DNA of 64,000 bases from Bifidobacterium adolescentis ATCC 15703. GTDB lineage: Bacteria; Actinomycetota; Actinomycetes; Actinomycetales; Bifidobacteriaceae. Made by a program: the position numbers and the translations under genes. Within the stretch, counting starts at the first letter, position 1; each line of letters begins with the position of its first letter. The notes below the pieces were generated by a model, which did no database searches, was not told where the DNA came from, and was given only the letters and a program-made list of their open reading frames with translations. The stretch lies in NCBI RefSeq assembly GCF_000010425.1, contig NC_008618.1, positions 179,946 to 243,945 on the forward strand, in the 5' to 3' direction. Positions 6,646-16,177 of the stretch are shown one piece after another.

Positions 6646-9090
6646 ATGGCACTGGCACTGTATAGAAGGTATCGTCCCGACACGTTCGATGGCGTGATCG
6701 GACAGGATCAGGTCACGGTTCCGCTGATGCGTGCGCTTGACGAGAACAAGCTCACGCACGCCTATCTGTTCTCCGGACCGCGCGGCTGCGGTAAAACGAG
6801 TTCCGCGCGTATTCTGGCCCGTTGCGTCAACTGCGCCAAAGGTCCGACCTCGCATCCGTGCGGTGAATGCGCCAGCTGCCGTGACCTTGCCACCGGCGGC
6901 CCCGGCTCCATCGACGTGGTGGAAATCGACGCCGCCTCCCATAACGGTGTGGACGATGCCCGTGAACTGCGTGAACGTGCCGGATTCGCCCCGGCCCGCG
7001 ATCGCTATAAAATCTTCATCCTCGACGAGGCCCACATGGTCACGCCGCAGGGCTTCAACGCGCTCCTGAAAATCGTGGAGGAGCCGCCGGAGCATGTCAT
7101 GTTCATCTTCGCCACCACCGAACCGGACAAGGTGATCGGCACCATTCGCTCCCGCACCCACCACTATCCGTTCCGTCTGGTGCCACAGGAGGTCATGGGC
7201 CCGTATCTTGAGCAGATCTGCGCCGACGAGCATATCGAGGCCGAAGCGGGTGTGCTGCGCTTGGCCATGCGTGCCGGCGGCGGATCCGTACGTGACACGC
7301 TGTCCGTGCTCGACCAGCTGATGGTCGGTGCCGTCGACGGCAAGATTCCTTACGATTCCGCGGTCGCGCTGCTTGGTTTCACGCCGGACGCGCTTATCGG
7401 CGAGGCAATCGACGCCGTCGCCGACAAGAACGGCGAGGCGCTGTATGGCGTCATTCAAAAGGTCGTGGTCGGCGGATTCGACCCCCGACGTTTCGTTGAG
7501 GACCTACTGGCACGCGTGCGCGACCTGCTGGTGCTCACCTTGGGCGGTGAGCGTGCGGAAAGCGTGCTGTCTGACGACACCGCGACCGAGAACATGGACG
7601 ATCTGCATCGCCAGGCGGCTTCGTTGGGATTGGCCGCGCTTACGCAGATGGCGGATACGATCAACGCCACGCTGGCCAACATGACCGGTGCGATTTCGCC
7701 GCGCATGCGCCTGGAACTGCTCGCCGCCCGCCTTCTTGCCGGTCGTGAGACAGGCGTGGTCGCGCAAGCCGCCGCACCATCGTCCGGCATGCCGGAAGCT
7801 GGACATGCGGGCGGTGCCGCAGCGTCTGAATCGCAGCGTCCGTCCGGTTCCCGTAGGTACGCCGCGCAATCGGCACGTGGAAGGCATGCCGTGGAACCGT
7901 CCGCGGCTCCCACGAATCCAGCCGATGCCGTCGTTTCCGGAGCGGCCTCCGTATTGGCGGAAGTCCAGCAGGCGATGGGTGGACCTCTGTCGGAAGGCAG
8001 CGAGCCGGCCGCTTCAGCCGAGTCCAAGCCGGTTGAAACGCAGTCTGCGCCATCCAAACTATCCAATGCCGAACCATCCGCTCCCACCCAGTCCGTGACT
8101 CAGTCCGCGCCCCAGCCTGCGGCAACGGACGATCGCACTCCCGACCAGAAGTGGGACGCGATCGTTGCCGGCCTGCCTGAGGATGTCCGTCGCTACGTGG
8201 ACCGCGAGAAAGTGCCCCGCGTGCTGCTGGACGGGGTCAAAGGCCGACTGTGGATTAAATTCGACAAGTCGTTGAGCAAATACGCGTTCGCCAAGGCCGT
8301 GGCCAAGGAAGCGGTCGACGGCACCACCAATGTGGTGCAGATCGTGCGCGGCGAAGTGCATAAGGTGTTCGGCCCTGATGTCACTCTCGCGCCGGCCAAG
8401 AAGCTTGCCGACGGTTCCACCGCGGTGCCGTGGAGCAAGCTCAGCCCGGAAGAGCAGAGCAAGATCAACGCGCAGCTGGTGCAGGAACAGCTGAAGGCCG
8501 CCACATTGCTGACCGCGAACCTCGGCAAGGAGGTTGCCAAGGAGCCGGAAGACGACGATCCGTGGAACACCCCAATTCCGCAGACGCCCATCGCCGAAGG
8601 CAACGCCAACGACGTACAGCCGCCGGAACACCACGTAAAACATGTGGACGTGCCGGATGTGAGCGATGACGTCGATCCGTGGGCCACGCCACTGCCCACG
8701 CCGCAGACGGACGATCGGGAGCAAGGCCAACCGAATGGGCCGGAGCAGCCGCGGCAAAACCAGCCGGAACAGCACAGCGAACGACATAGCGCACGGCAAA
8801 GCGCCCGCGAAATGCAATCGCAACAGGCCCAGCAGCCGGCGTCATCGCCGGCAGGATTCGCGGATGACCCATGGGGAGCCCCCATGCCGGTGCAGGCGGG
8901 ACCGCCGGAGCCTGAAGTCGCCCCGGAAGACGACGAATACTCCATGAGCGACGAATCGATCGGCGCATCGAACGCTTTGGACATGAACGACCTGAACAGG
9001 GTGTTCGAAGTGAAGAAAGTCGAGGAATTCAGCTCGGACGATCCGCATAATCCGCGCAACATGCAGGTGAAGAAAACACTTGACGACTGA
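6646..9090 (+). CDS. dnaX: DNA polymerase III subunits gamma/tau
   Basis: Clamp-loader ATPase that loads the beta clamp and links the polymerase cores. It begins MALALYRRYRPDTFDGVIGQDQV, the standard DnaX start, followed by Walker A FSGPRGCGKTSSARILA (about residues 43-59), the zinc site CVNCAKGPTSHPCGECASC, Walker B IFILDEAHM and the sensor region. Residues from about 370 onward are low-complexity, rich in Pro, Ala, Gln and Ser, with a conserved island (DQKWDAIVAGLPEDVRRYVDREKVPRVL, split here by family knowledge as the tau-specific domain) near 500. 814 aa is normal for a high-GC actinobacterial DnaX. recR follows, as in many bacteria. Confidence 0.97.
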   Translation: MALALYRRYRPDTFDGVIGQDQVTVPLMRALDENKLTHAYLFSGPRGCGKTSSARILARCVNCAKGPTSHPCGECASCRDLATGGPGSIDVVEIDAASHNGVDDARELRERAGFAPARDRYKIFILDEAHMVTPQGFNALLKIVEEPPEHVMFIFATTEPDKVIGTIRSRTHHYPFRLVPQEVMGPYLEQICADEHIEAEAGVLRLAMRAGGGSVRDTLSVLDQLMVGAVDGKIPYDSAVALLGFTPDALIGEAIDAVADKNGEALYGVIQKVVVGGFDPRRFVEDLLARVRDLLVLTLGGERAESVLSDDTATENMDDLHRQAASLGLAALTQMADTINATLANMTGAISPRMRLELLAARLLAGRETGVVAQAAAPSSGMPEAGHAGGAAASESQRPSGSRRYAAQSARGRHAVEPSAAPTNPADAVVSGAASVLAEVQQAMGGPLSEGSEPAASAESKPVETQSAPSKLSNAEPSAPTQSVTQSAPQPAATDDRTPDQKWDAIVAGLPEDVRRYVDREKVPRVLLDGVKGRLWIKFDKSLSKYAFAKAVAKEAVDGTTNVVQIVRGEVHKVFGPDVTLAPAKKLADGSTAVPWSKLSPEEQSKINAQLVQEQLKAATLLTANLGKEVAKEPEDDDPWNTPIPQTPIAEGNANDVQPPEHHVKHVDVPDVSDDVDPWATPLPTPQTDDREQGQPNGPEQPRQNQPEQHSERHSARQSAREMQSQQAQQPASSPAGFADDPWGAPMPVQAGPPEPEVAPEDDEYSMSDESIGASNALDMNDLNRVFEVKKVEEFSSDDPHNPRNMQVKKTLDD

Positions 9091-9206
9091 CACCGGCCAC
9101 CGCACGTCGCATGTCGCTTATCGTACGGCGAGTACCGGGCGCTGGCCATCAGACGTCAGTTGTCCGGAACGTGGCTGCGGCAACCAGTCAACGAAAGGTA
9201 TGAACC

Positions 9207-9809
9207 ATGGCTTTGGCCTATGACGGCGCCATCCAACGACTCATCGACGCGTTCGCCAACCTGCCCGGCATCGGGCCGAAAGGCGCGCAACGCATCGCCT
9301 TCTACCTGCTCAACGCGCCCGATGAGGAATCGCAGGCACTGATCGACGCCATCACGGAAGTCAAGGAAAAAGTACGGTTCTGCGATATCTGCGGCAACGT
9401 GTGCGAAACCAGCCCATGCCCGGTATGCGCCGACCCACGCCGCGACCACAGCGTGATCTGCGTGGTCGAAGAGCCGAAGGACGTGATGAGCATCGAACGC
9501 ACCCGCGAATACCGAGGCATGTACCATGTGCTGGGCGGCGTCATCAACCCGATGGCCAACGTGCAGCCAAGCGACCTCAACATCGCCAAACTCATCGAAC
9601 GGCTTAAGGACAGCGAAGTCAAGGAGGTGATCCTCGCGCTCAACCCGAACGTGGAAGGCGAGGCCACCACCAGCTTCCTTTCGCAGCTGCTGAGCCAGAC
9701 CGACATCAAGGTGACGCGCCTTGCCAGCGGCCTGCCGGTGGGCGGCGACCTCGAATACGCCGACGAGATCACCCTGGGCCGTGCGCTCGCCGGCCGTCGC
9801 GCCGTCTGA
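9207..9809 (+). CDS. recR: Recombination protein RecR
   Basis: RecFOR-pathway protein that helps load RecA on gapped DNA. It is 200 residues, the typical length. N-terminal helix-hairpin-helix LIDAFANLPGIGPKGAQRIAFYLL, a four-cysteine zinc finger CDICGNVCETSPCPVC (about residues 56-71), and a Toprim domain with VVEEPKDVMSIERT and ALNPNVEGEATTSFL. The ATG at 9207 is preceded by GAAAGG. Downstream of dnaX in the usual dnaX-recR order. Confidence 0.97.
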   Translation: MALAYDGAIQRLIDAFANLPGIGPKGAQRIAFYLLNAPDEESQALIDAITEVKEKVRFCDICGNVCETSPCPVCADPRRDHSVICVVEEPKDVMSIERTREYRGMYHVLGGVINPMANVQPSDLNIAKLIERLKDSEVKEVILALNPNVEGEATTSFLSQLLSQTDIKVTRLASGLPVGGDLEYADEITLGRALAGRRAV

Positions 9810-9868
9810 ACGGGTCCCGAATGTTCCGTATGTTGGGCGCGTCCGGACTTGACAAATCAGGTTTTTCC

Positions 9869-9903
9869 TATAATGAACTTCACTTGCCGAATCAGGCAGG
9901 TGA
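9869..9903 (+). promoter_or_regulatory. Promoter -10 and leader hairpin before aspartokinase gene
   Basis: TATAAT at 9869-9874 is a perfect -10. TTGACA at 9849-9854 is only 14 bp upstream, too short for an ideal pair, so the -35 contact may be GACTTG at 9846. A hairpin CACTTGCC/GGCAGGTG (9882-9903) lies at or just after the expected start of transcription, 26 bp before the GTG start. Confidence 0.5.
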
Positions 9904-9928
9904 TACGTTGAAGAAGATTGGATAAGTT

Positions 9929-10690
9929 GTGGCTCTCATCGTGCAGAAGTTTGGCGGCTCTTCCGTAGCCGACCCAGAATCGATTAAGCGCGTGGCCCGA
10001 CGCATCATCGAAACGAAGAACGCCGGCAATGACGTGGCCGTCGTGGTCTCCGCCATGGGAGACACCACCGACGACCTGATCGATCAGGCGCTCAGCATCG
10101 ATTCCAACCCGCCGGCGCGCGAGATGGACATGCTGATGACCGCAGGCGAGCGTATTTCGATGAGTTTGCTCGCTATGGCGATTCATGCGGCCGGTTCTCA
10201 TGCATACTCGTTCACCGGTTCCCAGGCTGGTTTCATGACCGACGCGCAGTTCGGCACCGCGCATATCAAGGCCGTGAAGCCCGATCGCGTGCGTCGTGCA
10301 TTGGATAAGGGTTCCGTGGCGATCGTGGCCGGCTTCCAAGGCGTGAACGAAGGCGGCGACGCAACCACGCTCGGCCGTGGCGGTTCCGATACTTCCGCAG
10401 TCGCGCTCGCCGTGGCGCTGGACGCCGACATCTGCGAAATCTACACCGACGTCGATGGCGTGTTCACCGCCGATCCGCGTATCGTGCCGACCGCCCGTCG
10501 CATTCCCGTCATCGACTACGAATCGATGCTGGAAATGTCGTCCTGCGGTTCCAAGGTGCTGGCATTGCGTTGCGTGGAATACGCGCAGCGATTCGGCATG
10601 CCGTTGCACGTGCGCAGCTCCTTCTCCCACCGTCGCGGCACGCTGATCGTGCCGGAAGGCGTCGATCCGCGCACCCTGCCGAACATCTGA
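9929..10690 (+). CDS. lysC: Aspartokinase, kinase subunit only (no ACT domains)
   Basis: Phosphorylates aspartate at the first step of lysine, threonine and methionine synthesis. GTG start followed by [22 protein letters not shown], the signature KFGGSS motif; [19 protein letters not shown] and [13 protein letters not shown] complete the amino-acid kinase fold. The protein stops at 253 residues, right where the regulatory ACT domains begin in ordinary 400-450 residue aspartokinases. The ACT part is a separate gene 92 bp downstream in another frame. Kinase domain is complete, so this looks like a designed two-gene enzyme and not a decayed one. The product probably binds the ACT protein. Confidence 0.92.
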   Translation: MALIVQKFGGSSVADPESIKRVARRIIETKNAGNDVAVVVSAMGDTTDDLIDQALSIDSNPPAREMDMLMTAGERISMSLLAMAIHAAGSHAYSFTGSQAGFMTDAQFGTAHIKAVKPDRVRRALDKGSVAIVAGFQGVNEGGDATTLGRGGSDTSAVALAVALDADICEIYTDVDGVFTADPRIVPTARRIPVIDYESMLEMSSCGSKVLALRCVEYAQRFGMPLHVRSSFSHRRGTLIVPEGVDPRTLPNI

Positions 10691-10782
10691 ACGGCAGCCG
10701 GGCAGCGTAATCGCAGGCAATCGCAAATAATTGCAAGACAACGCGAAAACGAAAATAAGACTTTACAAACAAAGGTAAGAAC

Positions 10783-11349
10783 ATGAGCGAAGACAACAAC
10801 CAGTCCATGGGCGACCTGTTCCCCGACCTGGGGCCGGAAGTGCCGATCATCTCCGGCGTCGCGCACGACAGCACCGAGTCGCTGGCCACCGTGCGCCGCG
10901 TGCCGAACGAGCCGGGCATGGCGGCGAAGGTGTTCACCATGCTGGCCGAGGCCGGCGTGAACGTGGACATGATCGTGCAGGCCTCCGCCTCCACCGGCAC
11001 CGCCGACATCTCCTTCACCGTGCCGGGCACCGCCGCGGCCAAGGTCCAGGAAGTGCTGCAGGAGAAGCAGGGCGAGCTGGGCTTCCAGTCCTTCGACGTC
11101 GACCCGAACGTCGGCAAGGTGGCCGTGGTCGGCGTGGGCATGAAGACCCATTCCGGTCTGGCCGCGAAGTTCTTCAACGCGCTGAGCGACAAGGGCGTGA
11201 ACGTGCTGATGATCTCCACGTCCGAAATCCGCATCGCCGCGCTTGTACCGCTCGAGCAGCTCAACGACGCCGTCAAGGCGCTGCACACCGCCTACGGTCT
11301 GGACGCCGACCAGGTGGAAGCCGTGGTGTACGGCGGCACCGGCCGCTGA
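10783..11349 (+). CDS. Aspartokinase regulatory subunit (tandem ACT domains)
   Basis: A 188-residue protein made of two ACT domains: ATVRRVPNEPGMAAKVFTMLAEAGVNVDMIVQ (about residues 30-65) and AVVGVGMKTHSGLAAKFFNALSDKGVNVLMISTSEIRIAALV (about 112-155). These match the C-terminal half of LysC, where lysine and threonine bind in feedback control. It has its own ATG and an AAAGGTAAG ribosome site, so it is translated independently. In Bacillus and Corynebacterium the equivalent small subunit comes from an internal start inside lysC; here it is a physically separate gene with 37 or so residues of unrelated acidic N-terminus. Confidence 0.9.
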   Translation: MSEDNNQSMGDLFPDLGPEVPIISGVAHDSTESLATVRRVPNEPGMAAKVFTMLAEAGVNVDMIVQASASTGTADISFTVPGTAAAKVQEVLQEKQGELGFQSFDVDPNVGKVAVVGVGMKTHSGLAAKFFNALSDKGVNVLMISTSEIRIAALVPLEQLNDAVKALHTAYGLDADQVEAVVYGGTGR

Positions 11350-11382
11350 TAGTGCTGGCTTCAGTTTCCCAGTATTTTTAAA

Positions 11383-11422
11383 GGGCATGGTTTTGCGACC
11401 GTGCCCTTTTCGTTTGCTTTTT
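11383..11422 (+). terminator. Intrinsic terminator after aspartokinase ACT gene
   Basis: Stem GGGCATGGT/ACCGTGCCC (11383-11406, one wobble pair) followed by a T-rich run. Confidence 0.8.
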
Positions 11423-11467
11423 ACGATTCACGCCGTACGTTGCATACCGTGCCAAGCAGTCCCCAAA

Positions 11468-11507
11468 CAAGCAAAAGGCCGGCTCCGAAGAGTCGGCCTT
11501 TTGCTTG
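11468..11507. terminator. Bidirectional terminator between convergent genes
   Basis: Perfect 14-bp stem CAAGCAAAAGGCCG/CGGCCTTTTGCTTG with A and T runs inside the arms, so it can work on both strands. It separates the aspartokinase genes from the oppositely oriented asd. Confidence 0.8.
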
Positions 11508-11516
11508 GCTATGGCT

Positions 11517-11559
11517 CGTTTATGCGGCTTACGGTTTAGCTACCCAAGCCGCATAAACG
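11517..11559 (-). terminator. Hairpin at the 3' end of asd
   Basis: Arms CGTTTATGCGGCTT and AAGCCGCATAAACG pair perfectly around a 15-nt loop, six bases past the asd stop on the minus strand. It lacks a strong U run of its own and may act together with the adjacent stem at 11468-11507. Confidence 0.6.
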
Positions 11560-11564
11560 TCGCA

Positions 11565-12659
11565 TCACTTCTTGGTGATGTAACCCAACGCCTTAAGCAT
11601 TTCTGCGCTTTCCAGCGCGCCACCGGCGGCGCCACGCAGGGTATTGTGCGCCAATCCCACGAACTTCCAATCGAAAATGGAATCCTCACGCAGACGGCCG
11701 ATGGAAACACCCATACCACCCTCGTAATCCACATCCTTGAGCACCTGCGGACGGTCATCCTCGGTCAGGTACTGGATGAAATGCTTCGGAGCGTGCGGCA
11801 GGCCAAGCTCGGCGGCCTTGCTGGTGTAGTTGACCAGACGGTCGATCAGCTCGTCCTTGGTCGGGTTCTTACCGAAGTTGATGAACACGGTGGCGGTGTG
11901 GCCGTTGAGCACGGGCACGCGGATGCACTGCGAGGTGATGCGCAGCGGACCGTCGAACGGCACAATCTCGCCCTTGGCCTCGTCCACATGGCCGAAGACC
12001 TTCAGCGGCTCCTTCTCGGACTTCGCTTCCTCGCCGGAGATGAACGGAATGATGTTGCCCACCATTTCCGGCCAATCCTTGAACGTCTTGCCCGCGCCGG
12101 AAATGGCCTGGTACGTGCTCACGATGACCTCGTGCGGCTCGAATTCCTTCCACGCGGCCAAAGCCGGAGTATAGGCCTGGATGGAGCAGTTCGGCTTGAC
12201 GGCAATGAAACCGTGCGTGGTGCCCAGGCGCTTCTTCTGATGTTCGATGACCTCATAGTGCTCCGGATTGATCTCCGGCACCACCATCGGCACGTCCGGA
12301 GTCCAGCGGTGGGCGCTGTTGTTGGACACGACCGGGGTCTCGGTCTTCGCGTATTCCTCTTCGATGGCGCGGATCTCGTCCTTCGGCATGTTCACCGCGG
12401 AGAACACGAAGTCGACGTCCTTGACCACGTCCTCGACGTCGGCCACGTTCTTGACGACCATGTGCTTGACGAACTCCGGCATCGGGGTTTCCATCTTCCA
12501 GCGGCTGCCGATGGCCTCCTCGTAGGTCTTGCCGGCGCTGTGCGCGGACGCGGCAAGGGTGACCAGTTCGAACCACGGATGGTTTTCGAGCAGCGTCACG
12601 AAGCGCTGTCCGACCATGCCCGTAGCTCCGAGAATGCCAACCTTAATCTTTTCGGACAT
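11565..12659 (-). CDS. asd: Aspartate-semialdehyde dehydrogenase
   Basis: Reduces aspartyl phosphate with NADPH, the step after aspartokinase. The N-terminal nucleotide loop IKVGILGATGMVGQRFVTLL starts four residues after the chosen ATG at 12659, which has AAAGG upstream. VKPNCSIQAYTPAL holds the catalytic cysteine, and STYQAISGAGK follows. The length of 364 aa fits the archaeal/fungal-like form of Asd, which has the SxNSAHRWTPDVPMVVPEINPEH region visible here. Convergent with the aspartokinase genes, so the two halves of the pathway are neighbours but transcribed separately. Confidence 0.95.
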   Translation of the reverse strand: MSEKIKVGILGATGMVGQRFVTLLENHPWFELVTLAASAHSAGKTYEEAIGSRWKMETPMPEFVKHMVVKNVADVEDVVKDVDFVFSAVNMPKDEIRAIEEEYAKTETPVVSNNSAHRWTPDVPMVVPEINPEHYEVIEHQKKRLGTTHGFIAVKPNCSIQAYTPALAAWKEFEPHEVIVSTYQAISGAGKTFKDWPEMVGNIIPFISGEEAKSEKEPLKVFGHVDEAKGEIVPFDGPLRITSQCIRVPVLNGHTATVFINFGKNPTKDELIDRLVNYTSKAAELGLPHAPKHFIQYLTEDDRPQVLKDVDYEGGMGVSIGRLREDSIFDWKFVGLAHNTLRGAAGGALESAEMLKALGYITKK

Positions 12660-12856
12660 AACAACCTTTCGCTTATGCTGGAACGGTTTTCCAAGTTTTG
12701 CAAGTTTGATTTTGCTTACGCTTGAGGTCGACCAGCCGGCCCAAAACGACGTCGCGGGCGGCCACACGCGTTGTTCAATCTTACGAAAACCCGCCGTCAT
12801 GTCCGCCGAGCTATCCGTATGCTGGTCGGTAAACGCGCTCGCGTACACTGGTAGAC

Positions 12857-13489
12857 ATGTCGAAGGCATCAGAAGAAGCGCAGAAGCAGCTGGATCGTAT
12901 CGTGGCGTTGGGGTATCCGGATGTGGCCGATATGTCGGCAGCCGCGTTCCGCTCGCTTGCGCGCCCGCTTATCCGCGCGCTTGAGGATTGCGATGGTTCC
13001 GCCGATTTGGGTACGCAGATCCTGTTGGTGCCCACGCGCGAACTGGTGACGCCCGAATCGCTGATCGCCCGAACCTCCATCAACCGCATGGCGGGGTTCA
13101 CCACCATGCCGCCGCGCGATATCGCCAGCTTCCTGCCGCAGGATGGTTTCGAACCGCCGGAAGGCCCGTTCTATCTGGTGATCGAACCGCACACCGGCAC
13201 CTGCTATATCAACCGCGAGCCGGACGTGGCACGCAAGCTGATCGATTCCGACGAGCGATTGCCGTTGACTTTGGAAGAGGGGCTTGCGATCGCCACACAG
13301 CATCCGGAATGGCTGCTGGAAAAGAACGGTTTCAACCTGCTGGGCTCGCGTTCCGCTGACGGCCGCGTACCGAGTATCTGGATGAGCCAGAATGCTCCGC
13401 GATTGGGCGCGGTGTGGCCGAATTCCCGTCATACGTGGCTGGGTAACGCCTACTGCATGGCCCGTCGAGGCGTGAGCCTGTTCCGGTAG
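12857..13489 (+). CDS. DUF5701-like protein of unknown function
   Basis: A 210-residue soluble protein without membrane segments. It starts SEEAQKQLDRIVALGYPDVADMS, has YLVIEPHTGTCYINREPDVARKLI and LPLTLEEGLAIATQHPEWL in the middle, and ends VWPNSRHTWLGNAYCMARRGVSLFR. This layout (reading PLT-EEG, then a conserved HTWLG near the end) resembles the actinobacterial DUF5701 family as I remember it; no activity is known to me. Divergent from asd. About 20 bp upstream of the ATG there is TACACTGG, and no clear ribosome site, so it may be leaderless. Confidence 0.6.
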   Translation: MSKASEEAQKQLDRIVALGYPDVADMSAAAFRSLARPLIRALEDCDGSADLGTQILLVPTRELVTPESLIARTSINRMAGFTTMPPRDIASFLPQDGFEPPEGPFYLVIEPHTGTCYINREPDVARKLIDSDERLPLTLEEGLAIATQHPEWLLEKNGFNLLGSRSADGRVPSIWMSQNAPRLGAVWPNSRHTWLGNAYCMARRGVSLFR

Positions 13490-13557
13490 TCTTTCGGCTT
13501 ACCGCGCCGGCTCCCTATAATCGATTTCAGAGAAGAAACTGAAGCAGGGGAGAAGCC

Positions 13558-16101
13558 ATGTTCTGTACGCAATGCGGTTCGAAGAACGCTCCGGAGTCGA
13601 AGTTCTGCACGAACTGCGGCAATCCGTTGGTCTCCGTTCCGGTGCAGCCTGATGCCGGACAAGCACGGATTTCGGATGATTTTTCCGTCGATTCCACGGT
13701 GGCGGAAACCCCTGCATCGCAGCTCGCACCGCAGTCTGCGGAGCAACCCGAGGAACAGTCTGCGGCACAGCACGAGGAACGCCCTGCAGAACAGCTCGCT
13801 TCGCAGCCGGCAGACGCGATTCCGCCGGTCCCGTTGCCGGGCGGCGGCACGCTGCCCGTAGCGCAGTCCGCGACTTCGGCTGCATCGCAATCCGTTCCGT
13901 CGGTGTCGGAAACTCCTGAGCCAAAAAGCGACGGAACTGTGCGTGACGCTTCCCCGAATCGCAAGCTCATCATCGGCATTGCGGTGGCCGCGATGCTGCT
14001 GGTCGCCGCTGTGGTGGCCGGCATCGTGACATACAACATGGAGTTGTGGGGTGGCAAGTCGTTGCCGGACGTGGCGGTGGCGTCTCCCAAGGACTCGTCG
14101 AAGACTCCGGATGCGAAGGTCGTGGTCAGGCAGCTTGAAGGCAAGGGTCTCAAAGTCAAGCGCGTCAAGGAATTCTCCGGCGTGAAAAGCGGCAAGTTCC
14201 TTGGCTATCAGGGAATTCAGTCCGGTGACCGCGTAAGAGCGGGCAGTGTGGTGACAGTGCGCGAATCGGCCGGCCCTGGCGTGCCGGAAGGTACGGTCGG
14301 CAAGAAAGCTGAAAGCGTGGTGACAACGTTCTCGCAGATGGGCGTGCCGGTGCATTACAAGCAGGTGATCGTGTCGGACACCAGCAAAACCACCGAGGGA
14401 AGCGTGATCAGCACGTACCCCGCGCAAGGCCAAGGCGTGAAGGATGATAAGAAAGGCATCTACATCGGCGTGGCTACGAAAAGCGACGGCGGCCTGCCGT
14501 CGGACATCGTCGGCCAGGAAATTTCCGACGTGAAATCAAGCCTTGAATCCAAAGGCTACGACGTGAAAGTGGAGAAACGTCTCTCATCGAAACAGTACAT
14601 CGGCAAGGTCTCCGGCTCCGAACCTGGGCCGGGCAGCCAGCTGAACGAAGGCCAGACCATCACCCTGTATCAGGGTGTGGATGCCAAGGGTGCCAAGCAG
14701 ACGTTCATTGACCACAGCGGAACCGGTGGAGATGGGTTGCTGATGGGCACGAGTGACGTTGCTTCTGGCCAGTGGTGCAATAAGGCCGGCGACTGCATCA
14801 CGCTAGGACAGGATGACAGTTATTCCAGCGGAGACATCGTTTTCCTGAAAGTGAAAGATGGTGCTGCGAACACGAAGTACAGCATGACCGGTGAGTCTTT
14901 GATTTCCTGCGATGCGGTGCAACAGCCGTATTGCAGCAGCAAGAAAGCCGACTATCTGTTGACTGGAAACTCTGGAGCATTTGAATTGTTCCCACACAAA
15001 GCGTTCGAAACGTATTGGTGTGGCGATTCCGCCTTGGGTGGGGAAGGCGATATGCGGAGTTGTGTTGCCGGAAAGGTCCATGACATTGATTCCGACTCTT
15101 CGGATGCGTCCGATTATGAGCCGGACGGCAGCGGTAAATTCCATATGATGGATTTGTTCGCGGTGTTCCCAGTCGGCTCTGATGTGGAATCAGTAGAGAA
15201 AATTGGCTATTTTGACGCGTCTGCACTCGCGGCTGCCCAAAAGCAAAAACCTGTCGATACGGACCGTCCGTTCTTGATGTATCGTGACGTGAACCAGTAC
15301 AAGAACGGCGAGAAGGAATCAACCTATACAAGGGACTGGTTCGATCCATTCATGCCTTACAACGGCTACAACGGCTCCAAGGATGACACCGTCAAAATGA
15401 AGCCCGCCCCCAGCGACGAAACCGCCTACTATCTGGTGGAGGACGTCCAGCCCGACTGGGATTCCCTCGAAGACGCCAACATCAAGGGCGTGTCCGCCAA
15501 GAGTCAGAAATCTAACGGCAAAAATGCAAGCAGGAACGCAGACACCAAGAAATCTGATTCGCAATCGGATGCCGCCACTCGGTCTTTGATGAAGTCCATC
15601 GCCGGAAAGTACGGTTTCGCTTCCGGTTCCGGCGGTTGGAGCACCACTATGACGGTGGCGTCCGATGGCACGTTCAGCGGAACATATCATGATTCCGACA
15701 TGGGCATTACGGGAGATGACTATCCGAACGGATCGGTCACCATTTCGAATTTCAAAGGCCGTTTCAAGGATGCCAAGAAGAACGCGGACGGCAGCTATAC
15801 GATGCAATGCGACAAATCGGCGCTGAAAATCGATGGCAATATAGGAGACACGTATATCAAAAACGGTAGTAAATATACGGTTGCCGACCCCTACGGCATT
15901 GCCCCCTGCGGTGCATTCACGGTATATCCGGCGGGATACGACAGTTCGCAGCTCAGCGAAGCGATCGTCGGCTGGAGCCATGCGTGGTATGACAGCATGC
16001 CCGCCAAGCTGGAAACGCCGATTATCGTGAATGCCGAGGACACGAATCTCGGTAGCGAATCACAGCAAGACGCCTTCTTCCAATCGAAATATCTTGAGTG
16101 A
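13558..16101 (+). CDS. Zinc-ribbon, single-pass membrane protein with PASTA-like repeats
   Basis: An 847-residue protein. It begins with a four-cysteine zinc ribbon (CTQC at 3-6 and CTNC at 17-20), then a Gln/Glu/Ala/Ser-rich linker, one membrane helix (LIIGIAVAAMLLVAAVVAGIV, about residues 136-158), and three PASTA-like segments (about 165-380) with repeated signatures such as LPDVAVASPKDS, VPEGTVGKKAESVVTTF and LPSDIVGQEISDVKSSLESKGYDV. The remaining 450 residues are extracytoplasmic, Asp/Ser/Lys-rich, with one more beta-rich domain near 590-760 (GGWSTTMTVASDGTFSGTYHD). PASTA domains usually bind peptidoglycan fragments. There is no kinase domain, so this is a sensor or structural protein, function unknown. 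The zinc ribbon would be cytoplasmic. Confidence 0.75.
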   Translation: MFCTQCGSKNAPESKFCTNCGNPLVSVPVQPDAGQARISDDFSVDSTVAETPASQLAPQSAEQPEEQSAAQHEERPAEQLASQPADAIPPVPLPGGGTLPVAQSATSAASQSVPSVSETPEPKSDGTVRDASPNRKLIIGIAVAAMLLVAAVVAGIVTYNMELWGGKSLPDVAVASPKDSSKTPDAKVVVRQLEGKGLKVKRVKEFSGVKSGKFLGYQGIQSGDRVRAGSVVTVRESAGPGVPEGTVGKKAESVVTTFSQMGVPVHYKQVIVSDTSKTTEGSVISTYPAQGQGVKDDKKGIYIGVATKSDGGLPSDIVGQEISDVKSSLESKGYDVKVEKRLSSKQYIGKVSGSEPGPGSQLNEGQTITLYQGVDAKGAKQTFIDHSGTGGDGLLMGTSDVASGQWCNKAGDCITLGQDDSYSSGDIVFLKVKDGAANTKYSMTGESLISCDAVQQPYCSSKKADYLLTGNSGAFELFPHKAFETYWCGDSALGGEGDMRSCVAGKVHDIDSDSSDASDYEPDGSGKFHMMDLFAVFPVGSDVESVEKIGYFDASALAAAQKQKPVDTDRPFLMYRDVNQYKNGEKESTYTRDWFDPFMPYNGYNGSKDDTVKMKPAPSDETAYYLVEDVQPDWDSLEDANIKGVSAKSQKSNGKNASRNADTKKSDSQSDAATRSLMKSIAGKYGFASGSGGWSTTMTVASDGTFSGTYHDSDMGITGDDYPNGSVTISNFKGRFKDAKKNADGSYTMQCDKSALKIDGNIGDTYIKNGSKYTVADPYGIAPCGAFTVYPAGYDSSQLSEAIVGWSHAWYDSMPAKLETPIIVNAEDTNLGSESQQDAFFQSKYLE

Positions 16102-16177
16102 TATTCGATAAGGTCGCGTTGTCGGCGGTGCTGCCGCCGAGTCGCTGTCGATTATTGCGATTGCCACGAGCATCGCA

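Noticed and set aside
9882..9903. Lysine riboswitch before lysC
   Set aside because: The leader is under 60 nt with one small hairpin, far too short for the L-box fold.
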